Source of the DNA: UBA2450 sp045226015
GTDB taxonomy: Bacteria > Bacillota_I > Bacilli_A > RFN20 > CAG-826
DNA length: 64,000 nt
Reading direction: 5' to 3'
Assembly: GCA_045226015.1 (NCBI GenBank)
Contig: JBGVBY010000003.1
Coordinates: forward strand, 1-64,000
A program made the translations under genes and the position numbers. Of the stretch, positions 22,705 to 32,390 are shown one piece after another (the first letter of the stretch is position 1; each line of letters opens with the position of its first letter). The notes beneath the pieces are model-generated. The model was not told the origin of the DNA. It did no database searches and worked only from the letters and a program-made list of their open reading frames with translations.

Positions 22705-25266
22705 ATGGACAAAAAAGAATTTAAACCAATATCTCCAAGAGTAGAAAACCTTATTAAAGGTTTATTTTTGGTTTTAATCTCTATTGTCATGGCAATTAAC
22801 GTTGGTAAAGTTGCTAGAACGATTACATTTGTCCCACTCTATTTATTTGGAGCCTCTTATTATTTAATCGCGTTATACGCTTTTATTATGGGTGGCTACC
22901 GTATTATCAAGGGAAAGAAATTCAAATTTGTTCATAAGACTTATGCGGTTGGCTTGTTCTTATTGTTTTTAGGAATTGTTTTTATCGTTGGTTTTTCTGC
23001 ATTTAAAAATTCAGGTAAAACATTTGAAACTGATTTTAACGACTTGATGAATGGCTATAATTCTCAATTAAGTCTTTATTACAGTGAGAAGTTCATCAAT
23101 GTATTTGATTCCAACTCCTTATGGGCACCTGGTTTATTAGGTGTTCTCATAGGAGGACTTGTAGGCATTGATTCCGTTATTTTATTTCTAGGGATAATTT
23201 GTTTGGTGCTTGCTTTCATTTGCTTCTTTGGTAGAGCGTTAATCTCTAGATCTAAGAAGAAGAGCAAAAAAGAAAAAGTAGTGGTTAACTACGACGAAGA
23301 TGAAGGTGAGGAAGAAGAAAGAGTTTTAACTCCGATAGAAGAGCCTGCTGAAGAAGAACTTGAACCAGCGGAAATCTTGCCAGGATATGAAAGCGATCCA
23401 CGTCCATTTGTTAATGAAAACAGTGGTTTTGATAGAGTCAGTCATTCTTTAGATGAAGCTTTTTCTAGTAGAAGCGTTATTAGAGAGCAACAATTAAGCG
23501 ACCAAAATGACTTTGTTCCACTTGGGTTTGCGATGAACGCTAATCCATTCCAAACTGTGGAAGCTCCTAAAAAAGAAGAACCGGTTGCTCAATACGTTGA
23601 AGAACCCGTTGAAGAAGAGGAAATTAATTTAATTGATTCTCGTCCAGTGGAAGAAGAACATCAAATTGATAATTCTTTAGTGACCGCTCAACCAGAATTC
23701 TTAGAGAGAAGAGAACAAGGAGTTTCTTCTTTAGAAGAAAAACCTGTAGAAGTTAAACCTAAAAAGAAGAGAGTGGTGTGGAATCCGCCAAGCCCAGACA
23801 TCTTGATGACTTATGAAATTGAAGAAGCTAAAGAAAAGAACGAAAAAGTTGCTGCCGAAAGATTAATTGCCATCAATCAAACCTTACAAAACTTTAAGAT
23901 TGGTGCGAGATGTGTTGGTTACACAATTGGACCAAGCATTACTCGTTTCAACATTGAATATGATCCAGACGTTACCATTAAAAGTGTTGAACGTTTAGAA
24001 AGAGAAATATCTGTCAGATTAGGTGGAGTCACTTCTAGATTTACCGATATTATTCCAGGAGAATCTTATTCTGGTTTTGAAGTACCTAATGCATGTATTA
24101 CTACAGTTAGTTTCAAAGAAGTGGTTACCGCTCTTCCTGATGCGAAAAAGAAACCATTATCTGTAGCCTTTGGTAAGGACATTTCCGGTAATGTAATATT
24201 CGCGGATTATAACGAATTCCCACATCTTCTTGTTGCAGGTACCACTGGAAGTGGTAAGTCTATTTATGTCCACTCAATTATTTCTACTTTAATCATGAGA
24301 ATGTCTCCTGATGATTTAAAGATTGTTTTAGTCGATCCTAAGAAAGTTGAAATGACTAAATATAGAGACATGCCACACTTATTGTGTCCAATTATTACCG
24401 AAGCTGAAAAAGCAAAAGTTTGCTTACAAAAGCTAGTTGAAGAGATGGAACTCCGTTATGAAAAATTTGCGGAGAATCCAGAGATTAGTGATATCAAAGG
24501 TTATAACGAATGGGCTAGAGAAAATAATATGGATACGATGCCATATATTCTTGCTGTTTTAGATGAATACGCTGATTTAGTGGATAACTGTAAAGAAATC
24601 TCACAACCAGTTGTTTCTATTGCTCAAAAAGCAAGAAGTGCTGGCATTCACTTATTAATCTCCACTCAAAGACCATCCACCAACATTATTACTGGTGTTA
24701 TTAAAGGCAACTTACCAACTCACGTAGCCTTAATGACTTCTAGTTATACTGACTCCATGACAATTATTGGAGAAGGTGGTGCTGAAAAACTCCTTGGAAA
24801 AGGTGATATGCTCGTTCAATCACCACTAGTTAGTAGAGTGGGAGTTACTCGTTTACAAGGCTGCTTTATTCAAAATAAAGAAATCGTCCATATCGTTAAT
24901 TATTTAAAAGAACATTACGAAACGGTTTTTGATGAACGTTTCTTAGATTTAGTTGATCATTCTAAAGATCCAATGTCTAACGTTTTAGCGCCTGGAGAAG
25001 TGGAAAAAGAAAGTTCTGTTGAAGAGGAGAATAAGTATCAATCTATCAAGGAATGGGTAATGACCCAAGAATTTGTTTCAATGAGCAAGATTCAAAGAGA
25101 GTGTAGCGTTGGTTTTAACCGCGCGGGTAGATTCTTTAATAGACTCCAAAAAGAAGGAGTGGTGTCTACAACTCAAGATGGCTCATCCAAGGGATGTCGT
25201 GTTTTAGTTCACGATAAATATTATGATGGAGATGACATCGTCACAAGTGACGAACTTATAGGATAA
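22705..25266 (+). CDS. ftsK: FtsK/SpoIIIE-type DNA translocase
   Basis: 853 aa from ATG 22705. An N-terminal membrane part (about four helices, up to residue 185) is followed by an acidic/proline linker (about 190-360), the alpha/beta motor with Walker A AGTTGSGKSIYV (about 510) and Walker B VLDEYADL, and a C-terminal gamma winged-helix domain (about 770-835; SMSKIQRECSVGFNRAGRFFN). It pumps chromosome DNA through the closing septum. An upstream ATG (22654) lies before the promoter and is rejected. pulA begins 2 nt after the stop. Confidence 0.95.
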   Translation: MDKKEFKPISPRVENLIKGLFLVLISIVMAINVGKVARTITFVPLYLFGASYYLIALYAFIMGGYRIIKGKKFKFVHKTYAVGLFLLFLGIVFIVGFSAFKNSGKTFETDFNDLMNGYNSQLSLYYSEKFINVFDSNSLWAPGLLGVLIGGLVGIDSVILFLGIICLVLAFICFFGRALISRSKKKSKKEKVVVNYDEDEGEEEERVLTPIEEPAEEELEPAEILPGYESDPRPFVNENSGFDRVSHSLDEAFSSRSVIREQQLSDQNDFVPLGFAMNANPFQTVEAPKKEEPVAQYVEEPVEEEEINLIDSRPVEEEHQIDNSLVTAQPEFLERREQGVSSLEEKPVEVKPKKKRVVWNPPSPDILMTYEIEEAKEKNEKVAAERLIAINQTLQNFKIGARCVGYTIGPSITRFNIEYDPDVTIKSVERLEREISVRLGGVTSRFTDIIPGESYSGFEVPNACITTVSFKEVVTALPDAKKKPLSVAFGKDISGNVIFADYNEFPHLLVAGTTGSGKSIYVHSIISTLIMRMSPDDLKIVLVDPKKVEMTKYRDMPHLLCPIITEAEKAKVCLQKLVEEMELRYEKFAENPEISDIKGYNEWARENNMDTMPYILAVLDEYADLVDNCKEISQPVVSIAQKARSAGIHLLISTQRPSTNIITGVIKGNLPTHVALMTSSYTDSMTIIGEGGAEKLLGKGDMLVQSPLVSRVGVTRLQGCFIQNKEIVHIVNYLKEHYETVFDERFLDLVDHSKDPMSNVLAPGEVEKESSVEEENKYQSIKEWVMTQEFVSMSKIQRECSVGFNRAGRFFNRLQKEGVVSTTQDGSSKGCRVLVHDKYYDGDDIVTSDELIG

Positions 25267-25268
25267 AT

Positions 25269-27326
25269 ATGGAAAATCAACTCATTAGTGCGTTTTTAAT
25301 TGATTCCCATCACGTTGATGTTAATTATCTTTCTGAAGATATTAAAAACATTGAATTCTTTTTAGATGGTGATGGAGAGATTTATAAATTCTTAACCGAA
25401 AGAATTGAACGCAACAACCAAATATTTAGGATTCATCTTTTCTCTGAAAAAGAGATTCTTTTAGGTAAGCTTTACACCTTTAAGACTAGTGAAGAAGATG
25501 AAGCAATTTTAAGAACCGATTTATATATCTCTAGTAAAGAATTCGAAGACCTTTATTCTTATTCTGGAGAACTCGGAATTAAATACAGTAAAGAAGAGAC
25601 TACTTTTAAACTTTGGTCTCCTTTATCTAATAAAGTCTCAATTAAGATTGAGAAGAATGAAAATAACTTTGTTATTTTACCAATGAAAAGAAAAGACAAA
25701 GGCGTCTTTACTATTTCGATTAAAGGTGACTTATTCAATAAGAAATATTCTTATTTAGTCACTCAAAACAATATCCAAAAAGAAATTGTTGATCCATACG
25801 GTAAGGCTGTCAGTGTTAACTCTGAATATTCAGTGGTCATTGACATCAATGATGTTATTAGTTTGGGTAAAGTTGCTCCTACTACAAAAATCAATAAACC
25901 AACAGATGCGGTTATTTATGAACTTCATATCCGTGACTTTACCGAAGGAGATAAGAGTGTTACAAATTCTGGTAAATACTTAGGTATTTTAGAGAAAGTA
26001 GATTATTTAAAGAAACTTGGAGTCACTCACGTTCAACTTTTACCAGTTATTGATTTTGGTGGAGTTGATGATTTGACTTCTGATTTATATAACTGGGGAT
26101 ATAACCCAATTTCTTTCTTTGCTTTAGAAGGAAGTTATTCCAATTATCCAGAAGACGCTTTAGCGAGACTTTTAGAATTTAAAACACTAATAAATGAGCT
26201 TCATAAAAACGATATCCGTGTGGTTATGGATGTCGTTTATAATCATTTATATGATTATATTACCACTTCATTCCAAAAGAATATTCCATATTATTATTTC
26301 CGTAGAAACGGAAAGAAAATGGCGAACGCTTCTGGATGTGGAAATGATGTTGCTAGTGAAAGAAAAATGGTCAGACGCATCATTGTCGACTCCATAAAAT
26401 ACTTCTTGGAAGTGTTTGATGTCGATGGATTTAGATTTGACCTTTTAGGTCTTATTGATATCGACACAAGTAAAGAAATTATTGAAGCAAGAAATAAGAT
26501 TAAACCTGACGCTCTCTTATACGGAGAAGGTTGGAATATGGGTGTTGAACTTAAAGCCGAACAAAAGACCAGCAGTGATAACTCTCACCGTATCCCAGAA
26601 ATGGGCTTCTTCAATGACCGCTTTAGAGATGTTATCAAAGGTTCAACATTTGATAGGCAATCTCCTGGTTATATTTTAGGTAACATTCACAACCATTTTG
26701 ATGTTGATGATGTCCTATTTGGCTGCATGTTCTCTAATCGATACGCGAGTATTAATCAATCGATTAACTATGTTGAATGTCATGATAATCAAACTTTGTT
26801 TGATAAGCTCACATATTTTGATGAATCGTTAGAGACTAACCTTAAGAGAATTAAACTCGCTAATGCGATTACTGTTCTTTCTTTTGGAGTCCCATTTATT
26901 CACATGGGACAAGAAATTGGACAGACCAAAGAACTCTTAGATAACACATATAATGTGCCTAAGATTAATAACATGAACTGGAAACTTGTTGAAGAAAGAG
27001 AAGACCTTGTTAAATACATGTCTGATTTGATCAGCCTTAGAAAGTATCTCCATTATAGTCAATACGACAACCTTAATGATATTAATGACTCAATTACTGT
27101 TGAGCATTTAGAAAATGGCTTATTATTAATCAAGATTACTAATAAAGACTTCTTGATTAAGCATGATGTTGGCTTAGTTATTATTAATCCAACAGAAGAT
27201 AATTTATCTGTCGAACTTGATGATTATTATTCAGTATTCTTCTCTAGTTCAGGATTCGTCAAAGGCGAACAAATGGTGAAGAACTTTATGGTTCCAGGAT
27301 TATCATTGGAGGTCGTGGTTAAATAA
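25269..27326 (+). CDS. pulA: Type I pullulanase (GH13)
   Basis: 685 aa, no signal peptide, so it acts inside the cell. An N-terminal strand-rich region (1-90) and a CBM48 domain (about 95-200) precede the GH13 barrel. The type I pullulanase signature YNWGYNP begins at residue 274; catalytic residues are Asp391 (DGFRFD) and Glu420 (GEGWNM), with the late VECHDNQT motif (about 510). It hydrolyses alpha-1,6 branch points of glycogen or limit dextrins. Placed between ftsK and plsC in an operon, with 2-nt and 1-nt junctions, although the functions are unrelated. Confidence 0.93.
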   Translation: MENQLISAFLIDSHHVDVNYLSEDIKNIEFFLDGDGEIYKFLTERIERNNQIFRIHLFSEKEILLGKLYTFKTSEEDEAILRTDLYISSKEFEDLYSYSGELGIKYSKEETTFKLWSPLSNKVSIKIEKNENNFVILPMKRKDKGVFTISIKGDLFNKKYSYLVTQNNIQKEIVDPYGKAVSVNSEYSVVIDINDVISLGKVAPTTKINKPTDAVIYELHIRDFTEGDKSVTNSGKYLGILEKVDYLKKLGVTHVQLLPVIDFGGVDDLTSDLYNWGYNPISFFALEGSYSNYPEDALARLLEFKTLINELHKNDIRVVMDVVYNHLYDYITTSFQKNIPYYYFRRNGKKMANASGCGNDVASERKMVRRIIVDSIKYFLEVFDVDGFRFDLLGLIDIDTSKEIIEARNKIKPDALLYGEGWNMGVELKAEQKTSSDNSHRIPEMGFFNDRFRDVIKGSTFDRQSPGYILGNIHNHFDVDDVLFGCMFSNRYASINQSINYVECHDNQTLFDKLTYFDESLETNLKRIKLANAITVLSFGVPFIHMGQEIGQTKELLDNTYNVPKINNMNWKLVEEREDLVKYMSDLISLRKYLHYSQYDNLNDINDSITVEHLENGLLLIKITNKDFLIKHDVGLVIINPTEDNLSVELDDYYSVFFSSSGFVKGEQMVKNFMVPGLSLEVVVK

Positions 27327-28111
27327 TGTGGCACTTTCTTAGAGCGTTATTTCTTATTTTGCCAACCCTAATCTATGATTTTTTTGCGTGGATAATTAAA
27401 TACTCTAATCATCCAGAAAAATATCCAATCGATATAAGATATCGAAGAACAAGAAAACTTATTAGAAAAGCTAATTGTTTACTTAGGTTTGATTTCCACG
27501 TTGAAGGCTTAGAAAACGTTCCAAATGAAACGTGCTGTTTTTACGCTAACCATTTAGCGGCGGTTGATCCACTTTTATTACTTGAAGTTTTAGATAAACC
27601 AACTGCCTTTTTAGGCAAAGTAGAAATCAAAAAAATTCCAGTAGTGGGACGTATTTTTAGTGGTATTAATGGTCTATTCTTAGATAGAGATGACCTTAAA
27701 CAACAGCTTAGAATCATGATGAAAGTTGAAGCTTCTTTAAAGAATAATGACTGCAACTGGGTTATTTATCCAGAAGGAACAAGAAACAAGGATCCAATGA
27801 AAACCCTTATTCCTTTCCACCACGGAACCTTTAGAGCAGCAATGAAGGCTAAAGTCCCATTAGTACCTGTCGTGGAATATGGTTCTTTTAGAGCGTTAAA
27901 CTTAAAACACTCTTACAAACGATATCCTACATTCATTAAGTTCTTAAAACCAATTTATCCAAATGAATATGAGAACTTATCGACTACTGATGTTGCGATA
28001 TTGATTCAAAGTAGAATTCAAAAAGAAATCAGCTTTATAGCAAAACCATACGATCATAAAGTTATGAGCGAACTCGGTGATAAATATTATCGTTTTAATA
28101 AAATTAAATAA
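27326..28111 (+). CDS. plsC: 1-acyl-sn-glycerol-3-phosphate acyltransferase
   Basis: 261 aa. An N-terminal hydrophobic helix (about 4-24) is followed by the acyltransferase motifs NHLAAVD (HX4D, about residue 72), an FLDRDD region and YPEGTRNKDP (about 148-157). It makes phosphatidic acid from lysophosphatidic acid at the membrane. TAATG overlap with pulA. Its stop codon abuts the stop of the opposite-strand rsmF-like gene with no bases between. Confidence 0.92.
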   Translation: MWHFLRALFLILPTLIYDFFAWIIKYSNHPEKYPIDIRYRRTRKLIRKANCLLRFDFHVEGLENVPNETCCFYANHLAAVDPLLLLEVLDKPTAFLGKVEIKKIPVVGRIFSGINGLFLDRDDLKQQLRIMMKVEASLKNNDCNWVIYPEGTRNKDPMKTLIPFHHGTFRAAMKAKVPLVPVVEYGSFRALNLKHSYKRYPTFIKFLKPIYPNEYENLSTTDVAILIQSRIQKEISFIAKPYDHKVMSELGDKYYRFNKIK

Positions 28112-29395
28112 TTAGAATCTTTTTCTTAATCCCTTAGGATAATTGTTCTTAATAACTCTGCCGTCAGTCTTAGCAATATCTACTGCGGCTTTTTTATATG
28201 TTAATAGGACCATACCTTTATATTCATTAGGTTTAGCTAGTTGATTTCCTTCTAGATACTTTTTAACCTCTTCTAAACTTAGTGCAATCTTATCTATGTT
28301 AGTAGATTCATCTAAAGTTCTAGCGTAGTGGAGATTGTATTTGAAGATGTCTTTTTTAAGCTCCCCAACCTTAACTCCATATCGGACCACTCTTAAGTTT
28401 TTAGTGTCTATCTTTTTAGGTAACGCAAACACAAAATCACCATATTTTACGATGTCGCTATTTAAGTAAGAATTGACAACATATTTGCTAAACTTGTTGA
28501 TTGATTCTTCGTGCTTGTTGCTACTATTACCTGGCTTAATTATGTGACAGATGTATTGCCCTTCACCTTGATAGTGAGTGGGCATAAGTCTTACTCCTAT
28601 TTTGTTAAGAGGATTGATATATCCTCCTTCAAAACTAAGTTCTTTTATTTGAGCGTCGCTATTATCTAATAGATAACTAACGACGTCTTCGTCTTCTTCT
28701 TTTGAGTAAGAGCAAGTGGAGTAAGATAATAGTCCACCTGGTTTAAGCATTTGATAAGCAATTATAATTAATTGTTTTTGAATTTCACTGAATTTATAAA
28801 CTTTGTTTATAGACCAGTCTTCTTTATAGATATCCCCTTTTCTAAACATTCCACTTCCAGAACAAGGTGCGTCTAATATAATCTTATCGAATGTGTTTAA
28901 GTATTTTTGATAAATCAAAGAAAAGTCGTTATTTGTGACTAATAAGTTTCTTAAACCTAGTCTTTCCGCATTGTTAGTGATGATGCTACTTCTACTAGAT
29001 GAGATATCGTTTGAGATAATGACTCCCTTTCCGTTCATTTTTAATGACGCTTGAACACTTTTTCCTCCAGGAGCAGCACACATATCGAGCACAAAATCGT
29101 CTTCTTTGAAGTCGATTAAAGAAGAAACGAGCATTGCGCTTGGTTCTTGTAGATAATAAAACCCAAGCTCGTGATATAAGTGCTTTCCTAATTGATATTC
29201 ATTCTTATCGTAGAGATAAGCATTCTTAATTAGTGGATGTTTTTTAACATGTGGGAATTCTTTTACGAATTCTTCGTTACTAATCTTATTTGTGTTAAGT
29301 AACACCGCGTGAGAATCCTCTTCCGAAAAAGAGTTAATCAAGCGATCAACTTCTTCGCTAGGAAGACTATTTTTTAAGTGTTCAACAAAATCCAT
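28112..29395 (-). CDS. rsmF: RsmF/NOL1-NOP2-Sun family rRNA m5C methyltransferase
   Basis: 427 aa from ATG 29395. SAM-binding DMCAAPGGKSVQ (motif I; about 105), a DAPCSGSGMFRKG motif with a catalytic Cys (about 175-187) and STCSYSKEEDE with the second Cys (about 230). A C-terminal PUA/RsmF-type domain follows (about 290-427). It methylates cytosine in 16S rRNA; the exact site is inferred. A consensus TATAAT ends 6 nt before the ATG, with no SD, hence leaderless. The extra 15 codons upstream would run through the promoter. Confidence 0.88.
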   Translation of the reverse strand: MDFVEHLKNSLPSEEVDRLINSFSEEDSHAVLLNTNKISNEEFVKEFPHVKKHPLIKNAYLYDKNEYQLGKHLYHELGFYYLQEPSAMLVSSLIDFKEDDFVLDMCAAPGGKSVQASLKMNGKGVIISNDISSSRSSIITNNAERLGLRNLLVTNNDFSLIYQKYLNTFDKIILDAPCSGSGMFRKGDIYKEDWSINKVYKFSEIQKQLIIIAYQMLKPGGLLSYSTCSYSKEEDEDVVSYLLDNSDAQIKELSFEGGYINPLNKIGVRLMPTHYQGEGQYICHIIKPGNSSNKHEESINKFSKYVVNSYLNSDIVKYGDFVFALPKKIDTKNLRVVRYGVKVGELKKDIFKYNLHYARTLDESTNIDKIALSLEEVKKYLEGNQLAKPNEYKGMVLLTYKKAAVDIAKTDGRVIKNNYPKGLRKRF

Positions 29396-29401
29396 GTTTC
29401 T

Positions 29402-29407
29402 ATTATA
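29402..29407 (-). promoter_or_regulatory. -10 box of the rsmF-like gene
   Basis: TATAAT on the minus strand (29407-29402), then 6 nt and ATG 29395. Divergent from the nucleoside phosphorylase gene. No convincing -35. Confidence 0.65.
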
Positions 29408-29475
29408 TATGTAAGTGAAAATTAAATGTATTAAATACATTATTTTGTGGTAACATATATGCGAGGTATTTTTAT

Positions 29476-30783
29476 ATGAGAATGGTAGATTTAATTATTA
29501 AAAAACGTGATGGTCACGAATTAACTGATGAAGAAATCAAGTTCTGGATTGACGGTTACGTTAAAGGTGAAGTACCAGATTATCAATCTAGCGCGATGAA
29601 CATGGCTATTTTCTTTAAAGGAATGACCAAAAGAGAAATCGCAACCTTAACTGATTATATGGAACATAGTGGTGAAGTCATCGACTTATCCGCGATTGAA
29701 GGTATCAAAGTTGATAAACACAGCACTGGTGGAGTCGGAGATAAAACTTCTTTAGTTTTAGGTCCAATGGTTGCTGCGGTTGGCGGTAAACTCGCTAAGA
29801 TGAGTGGTAGAGGTTTAGGACATACAGGTGGAACACTTGATAAACTTGAATCAATTCCAAATATGTCTATTGCTAAAACCAAGGAAGAAATGATCGACCA
29901 AGTCAATAGAATTGGTTTAGCCATTATCGGACAAACAAGTTCACTTGTTCCTGCTGATAAGAAGTTATACGCGCTCAGAGACGTTACTGGTACAGTTGAA
30001 TCTATCCCATTAATTGCCGCTAGTGTTATGAGTAAGAAACTCGCTAGTGGAACAGACGCTATTTTACTTGATGTCACCGTAGGTGAAGGTGCATTTATGA
30101 AGAACATGGACAGCGCTAGAGAATTAGCGAGAACCATGGTCGGTATTGGTAACTCTTTAAAAAGAGATACCGTTGCGGTATTAAGTGATATGAGTGAACC
30201 TTTAGGTTTTGCAGTTGGTAATAACCTTGAAGTTAAAGAAGCCATCGCCTCTTTACATGGTAAAGGTCCAGAAGATTTAATGGAACTCTGTTATACATCA
30301 GGAAGTATTATGCTTGTTCAAGCTAAAGTCTGTAAGACTCTTGAAGAAGCTAGAGAAAAACTCCACGAAGTTATTAATAACGGTAAAGCCTTTGAGAAAT
30401 TATGCTTAATGGTTGAGGCTCAAGGTGGAGATGTTTCTTATATTAGAAATCCTGAAAAATTTGAAATGTCTAAGAATATTATTGAGATTAGAAGTGAAGA
30501 AGATGGCTACATTAAAGAGATCAACGCTTTAGAAATCGGTATTAGTGCGATGAAATTAGGTGCTGGTAGAGAAACTCTTGAAGATGTTATCGATATGAGC
30601 GCCGGTATTGTCTTAGACAAGAAGATTGGTGCTAAAGTCAGTAAAGGTGATCTCTTATGCACTGTTTACACCAACAAATCAAAAGAAGAATATCTACCTG
30701 TATTAGATGAAATCAAAGCAGCGTACAAGTTCTCTAAAGAGAAAGTTGATGTTCTTCCAGTTATTAGAGAAGTTATTCGTTAA
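29476..30783 (+). CDS. pdp: Pyrimidine-nucleoside phosphorylase
   Basis: 435 aa. Carries the thymidine/pyrimidine phosphorylase signature GRGLGHTGGTLDKLESIP (about 112-130), the phosphate-binding KHSTGGVGDKTS segment (about 80-91) and a C-terminal alpha/beta domain. It cleaves uridine/thymidine to base and (deoxy)ribose 1-phosphate. It works in salvage with cytidine deaminase (61931). SD GCGAGG. TAATG overlap with dtd. Confidence 0.94.
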   Translation: MRMVDLIIKKRDGHELTDEEIKFWIDGYVKGEVPDYQSSAMNMAIFFKGMTKREIATLTDYMEHSGEVIDLSAIEGIKVDKHSTGGVGDKTSLVLGPMVAAVGGKLAKMSGRGLGHTGGTLDKLESIPNMSIAKTKEEMIDQVNRIGLAIIGQTSSLVPADKKLYALRDVTGTVESIPLIAASVMSKKLASGTDAILLDVTVGEGAFMKNMDSARELARTMVGIGNSLKRDTVAVLSDMSEPLGFAVGNNLEVKEAIASLHGKGPEDLMELCYTSGSIMLVQAKVCKTLEEAREKLHEVINNGKAFEKLCLMVEAQGGDVSYIRNPEKFEMSKNIIEIRSEEDGYIKEINALEIGISAMKLGAGRETLEDVIDMSAGIVLDKKIGAKVSKGDLLCTVYTNKSKEEYLPVLDEIKAAYKFSKEKVDVLPVIREVIR

Positions 30784-31235
30784 TGAAAGTAATTTTACAA
30801 ACAGTAAAAGAAGTACACGTTGATATATTAGGTAAAACCGTTGGAAGTATTTCTAACGGTTACCTTTTACTTGTCGGCTTTACTGATGGTGATGACAAAG
30901 AAATTGTCACTCGTATGGTTGATAAAATATTGAAGTTAAGAGTGTTCCCTGATGATCATGGACAAATAAATTTGTCCTTGTTTGATGTTAAGGGAGGTAT
31001 CCTTTCAATTAGTCAATTCACGTTATACGCGAACACGAAAGGTGGAAGAAGACCATCGTTTGTGGAAGCGATGCGTCCTCATGAAGCAGAAGTTCTTTAT
31101 GACTTCTTTAATTCTGAGCTTGAACACCTTTCTGGATTACAAATATCGACAGGTGTGTTTGGCGCAGATATGAAAGTCCATTCTATCAATGACGGACCTT
31201 TCACTTTGGTGCTTGATAGTAAGGAACTATTCTAA
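30783..31235 (+). CDS. dtd: D-aminoacyl-tRNA deacylase
   Basis: 150 aa, standard length. The SQFTLYANTKGGRRPSF active-site segment (about 79-95) and the NDGPFTLVLDS C-terminal motif (usual NxGPVT) are present. It removes D-amino acids and achiral glycine mischarged on tRNA. Overlaps both neighbours by 1 nt (TAATG at 30783 and 31235). Confidence 0.94.
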   Translation: MKVILQTVKEVHVDILGKTVGSISNGYLLLVGFTDGDDKEIVTRMVDKILKLRVFPDDHGQINLSLFDVKGGILSISQFTLYANTKGGRRPSFVEAMRPHEAEVLYDFFNSELEHLSGLQISTGVFGADMKVHSINDGPFTLVLDSKELF

Positions 31236-32365
31236 TGAAAGTATTAGTTGGTCTTTCTGGTGGTGTCGATAGCGCAGTTGCAGCCTATCTTCTTAAGAAG
31301 AGTGGCTACGGTGTGACTGCTTGTTTTATGCGTAACTGGGATTCACTTGCTAATAACGATTACTTAGGAAACCCAAATATCAATAACTCTCAATGTCCTC
31401 AAGAAAAAGACTATGATGACGCGGTTAATGTTGCTAAAAAACTTGGAATTGAGTTACTCAGAATTGATTTCGTTAAAGAATATTGGGATGATGTTTTTTC
31501 TTATCTCATTAGAGAATATGAAGTAGGGAGAACCCCTAATCCTGATATATTTTGTAATAAATATATCAAATTTGATGCTTTCTTAAAGTTCGCTAAAGAA
31601 AAAGGCTTTGACATGATAGCTATGGGGCATTACGCAAAACGCGTTGATAAAGACGGCGTTGCTTATCTTTGTAAGTCGTACGATCAAAACAAGGATCAAA
31701 CCTATTTCTTATCACAAATCAGTCAAGAGCAACTCGCTTTCTCCTTATTCCCATTAGGAGATATCGATAAGAGCGAAGTGAGAAAGATCGCTCATGAATT
31801 GGATTTAGAAATCGCTGATAAAAAAGATTCTACCGGAGTGTGTTTTATTGGTGAGAGAAACTTCAAAGAATTCTTAAAGAACTATATTCCTGCTAAAAAA
31901 GGAAACATTGTTGATATTGATTCTAGTAAGGTTATAGGCACTCATGAAGGTGTGATGTATTACACAATTGGTCAAAGAAAAGGACTTGGTATTGGAGGTA
32001 TTGCTAATACTGAGGCTAAAGGCTGGTTTGTAGTTAAAAAAGATATCAAGAAAAATATCCTTTATGTCGCTAGTGGAAGCGAGAATGATCGCCTCAATAG
32101 TGATAGCTGTTATGTCACTAATTTAAATTTCATCAGTGGCAAGCCAAAAGACGGTGAACACATCAATGTTAAATTTAGATATCGTCAAAAGGATAACGGA
32201 GTAACGATCCACTTTGTTAGTGAAGATAAAGTCTTATTAAAATTTGATGAACCGTATAAAGCGGTTACTCCTGGCCAAGCAGCGGTTTTCTATCTAGGAG
32301 ACATCTGTTTAGGTGGAGGTTTAATTGATTCCACATATTATAAAGGAAATCGAACAGATTTATAA
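31235..32365 (+). CDS. mnmA: tRNA-specific 2-thiouridylase MnmA
   Basis: 376 aa. PP-loop GLSGGVDSAVAAYLLK (7-22), the MRNWDS segment, the NPDIFCNKYIKF Cys (about 105), the second catalytic Cys in STGVCFIGERNFKEFL (about 206), and GQRKGLGIGG near 250. It thiolates U34 of Lys, Glu and Gln tRNAs with sulfur delivered by a cysteine desulfurase (not in the window). Last gene of the pdp-dtd-mnmA unit. Confidence 0.95.
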   Translation: MKVLVGLSGGVDSAVAAYLLKKSGYGVTACFMRNWDSLANNDYLGNPNINNSQCPQEKDYDDAVNVAKKLGIELLRIDFVKEYWDDVFSYLIREYEVGRTPNPDIFCNKYIKFDAFLKFAKEKGFDMIAMGHYAKRVDKDGVAYLCKSYDQNKDQTYFLSQISQEQLAFSLFPLGDIDKSEVRKIAHELDLEIADKKDSTGVCFIGERNFKEFLKNYIPAKKGNIVDIDSSKVIGTHEGVMYYTIGQRKGLGIGGIANTEAKGWFVVKKDIKKNILYVASGSENDRLNSDSCYVTNLNFISGKPKDGEHINVKFRYRQKDNGVTIHFVSEDKVLLKFDEPYKAVTPGQAAVFYLGDICLGGGLIDSTYYKGNRTDL

Positions 32366-32367
32366 AA

Positions 32368-32390
32368 ATAAAAGGCCATAGGCCTTTTTA
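32368..32390. terminator. Bidirectional terminator between mnmA and GNAT
   Basis: AAAAGGCC-ATA-GGCCTTTT with flanking A- and T-rich tracts. Confidence 0.9.
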
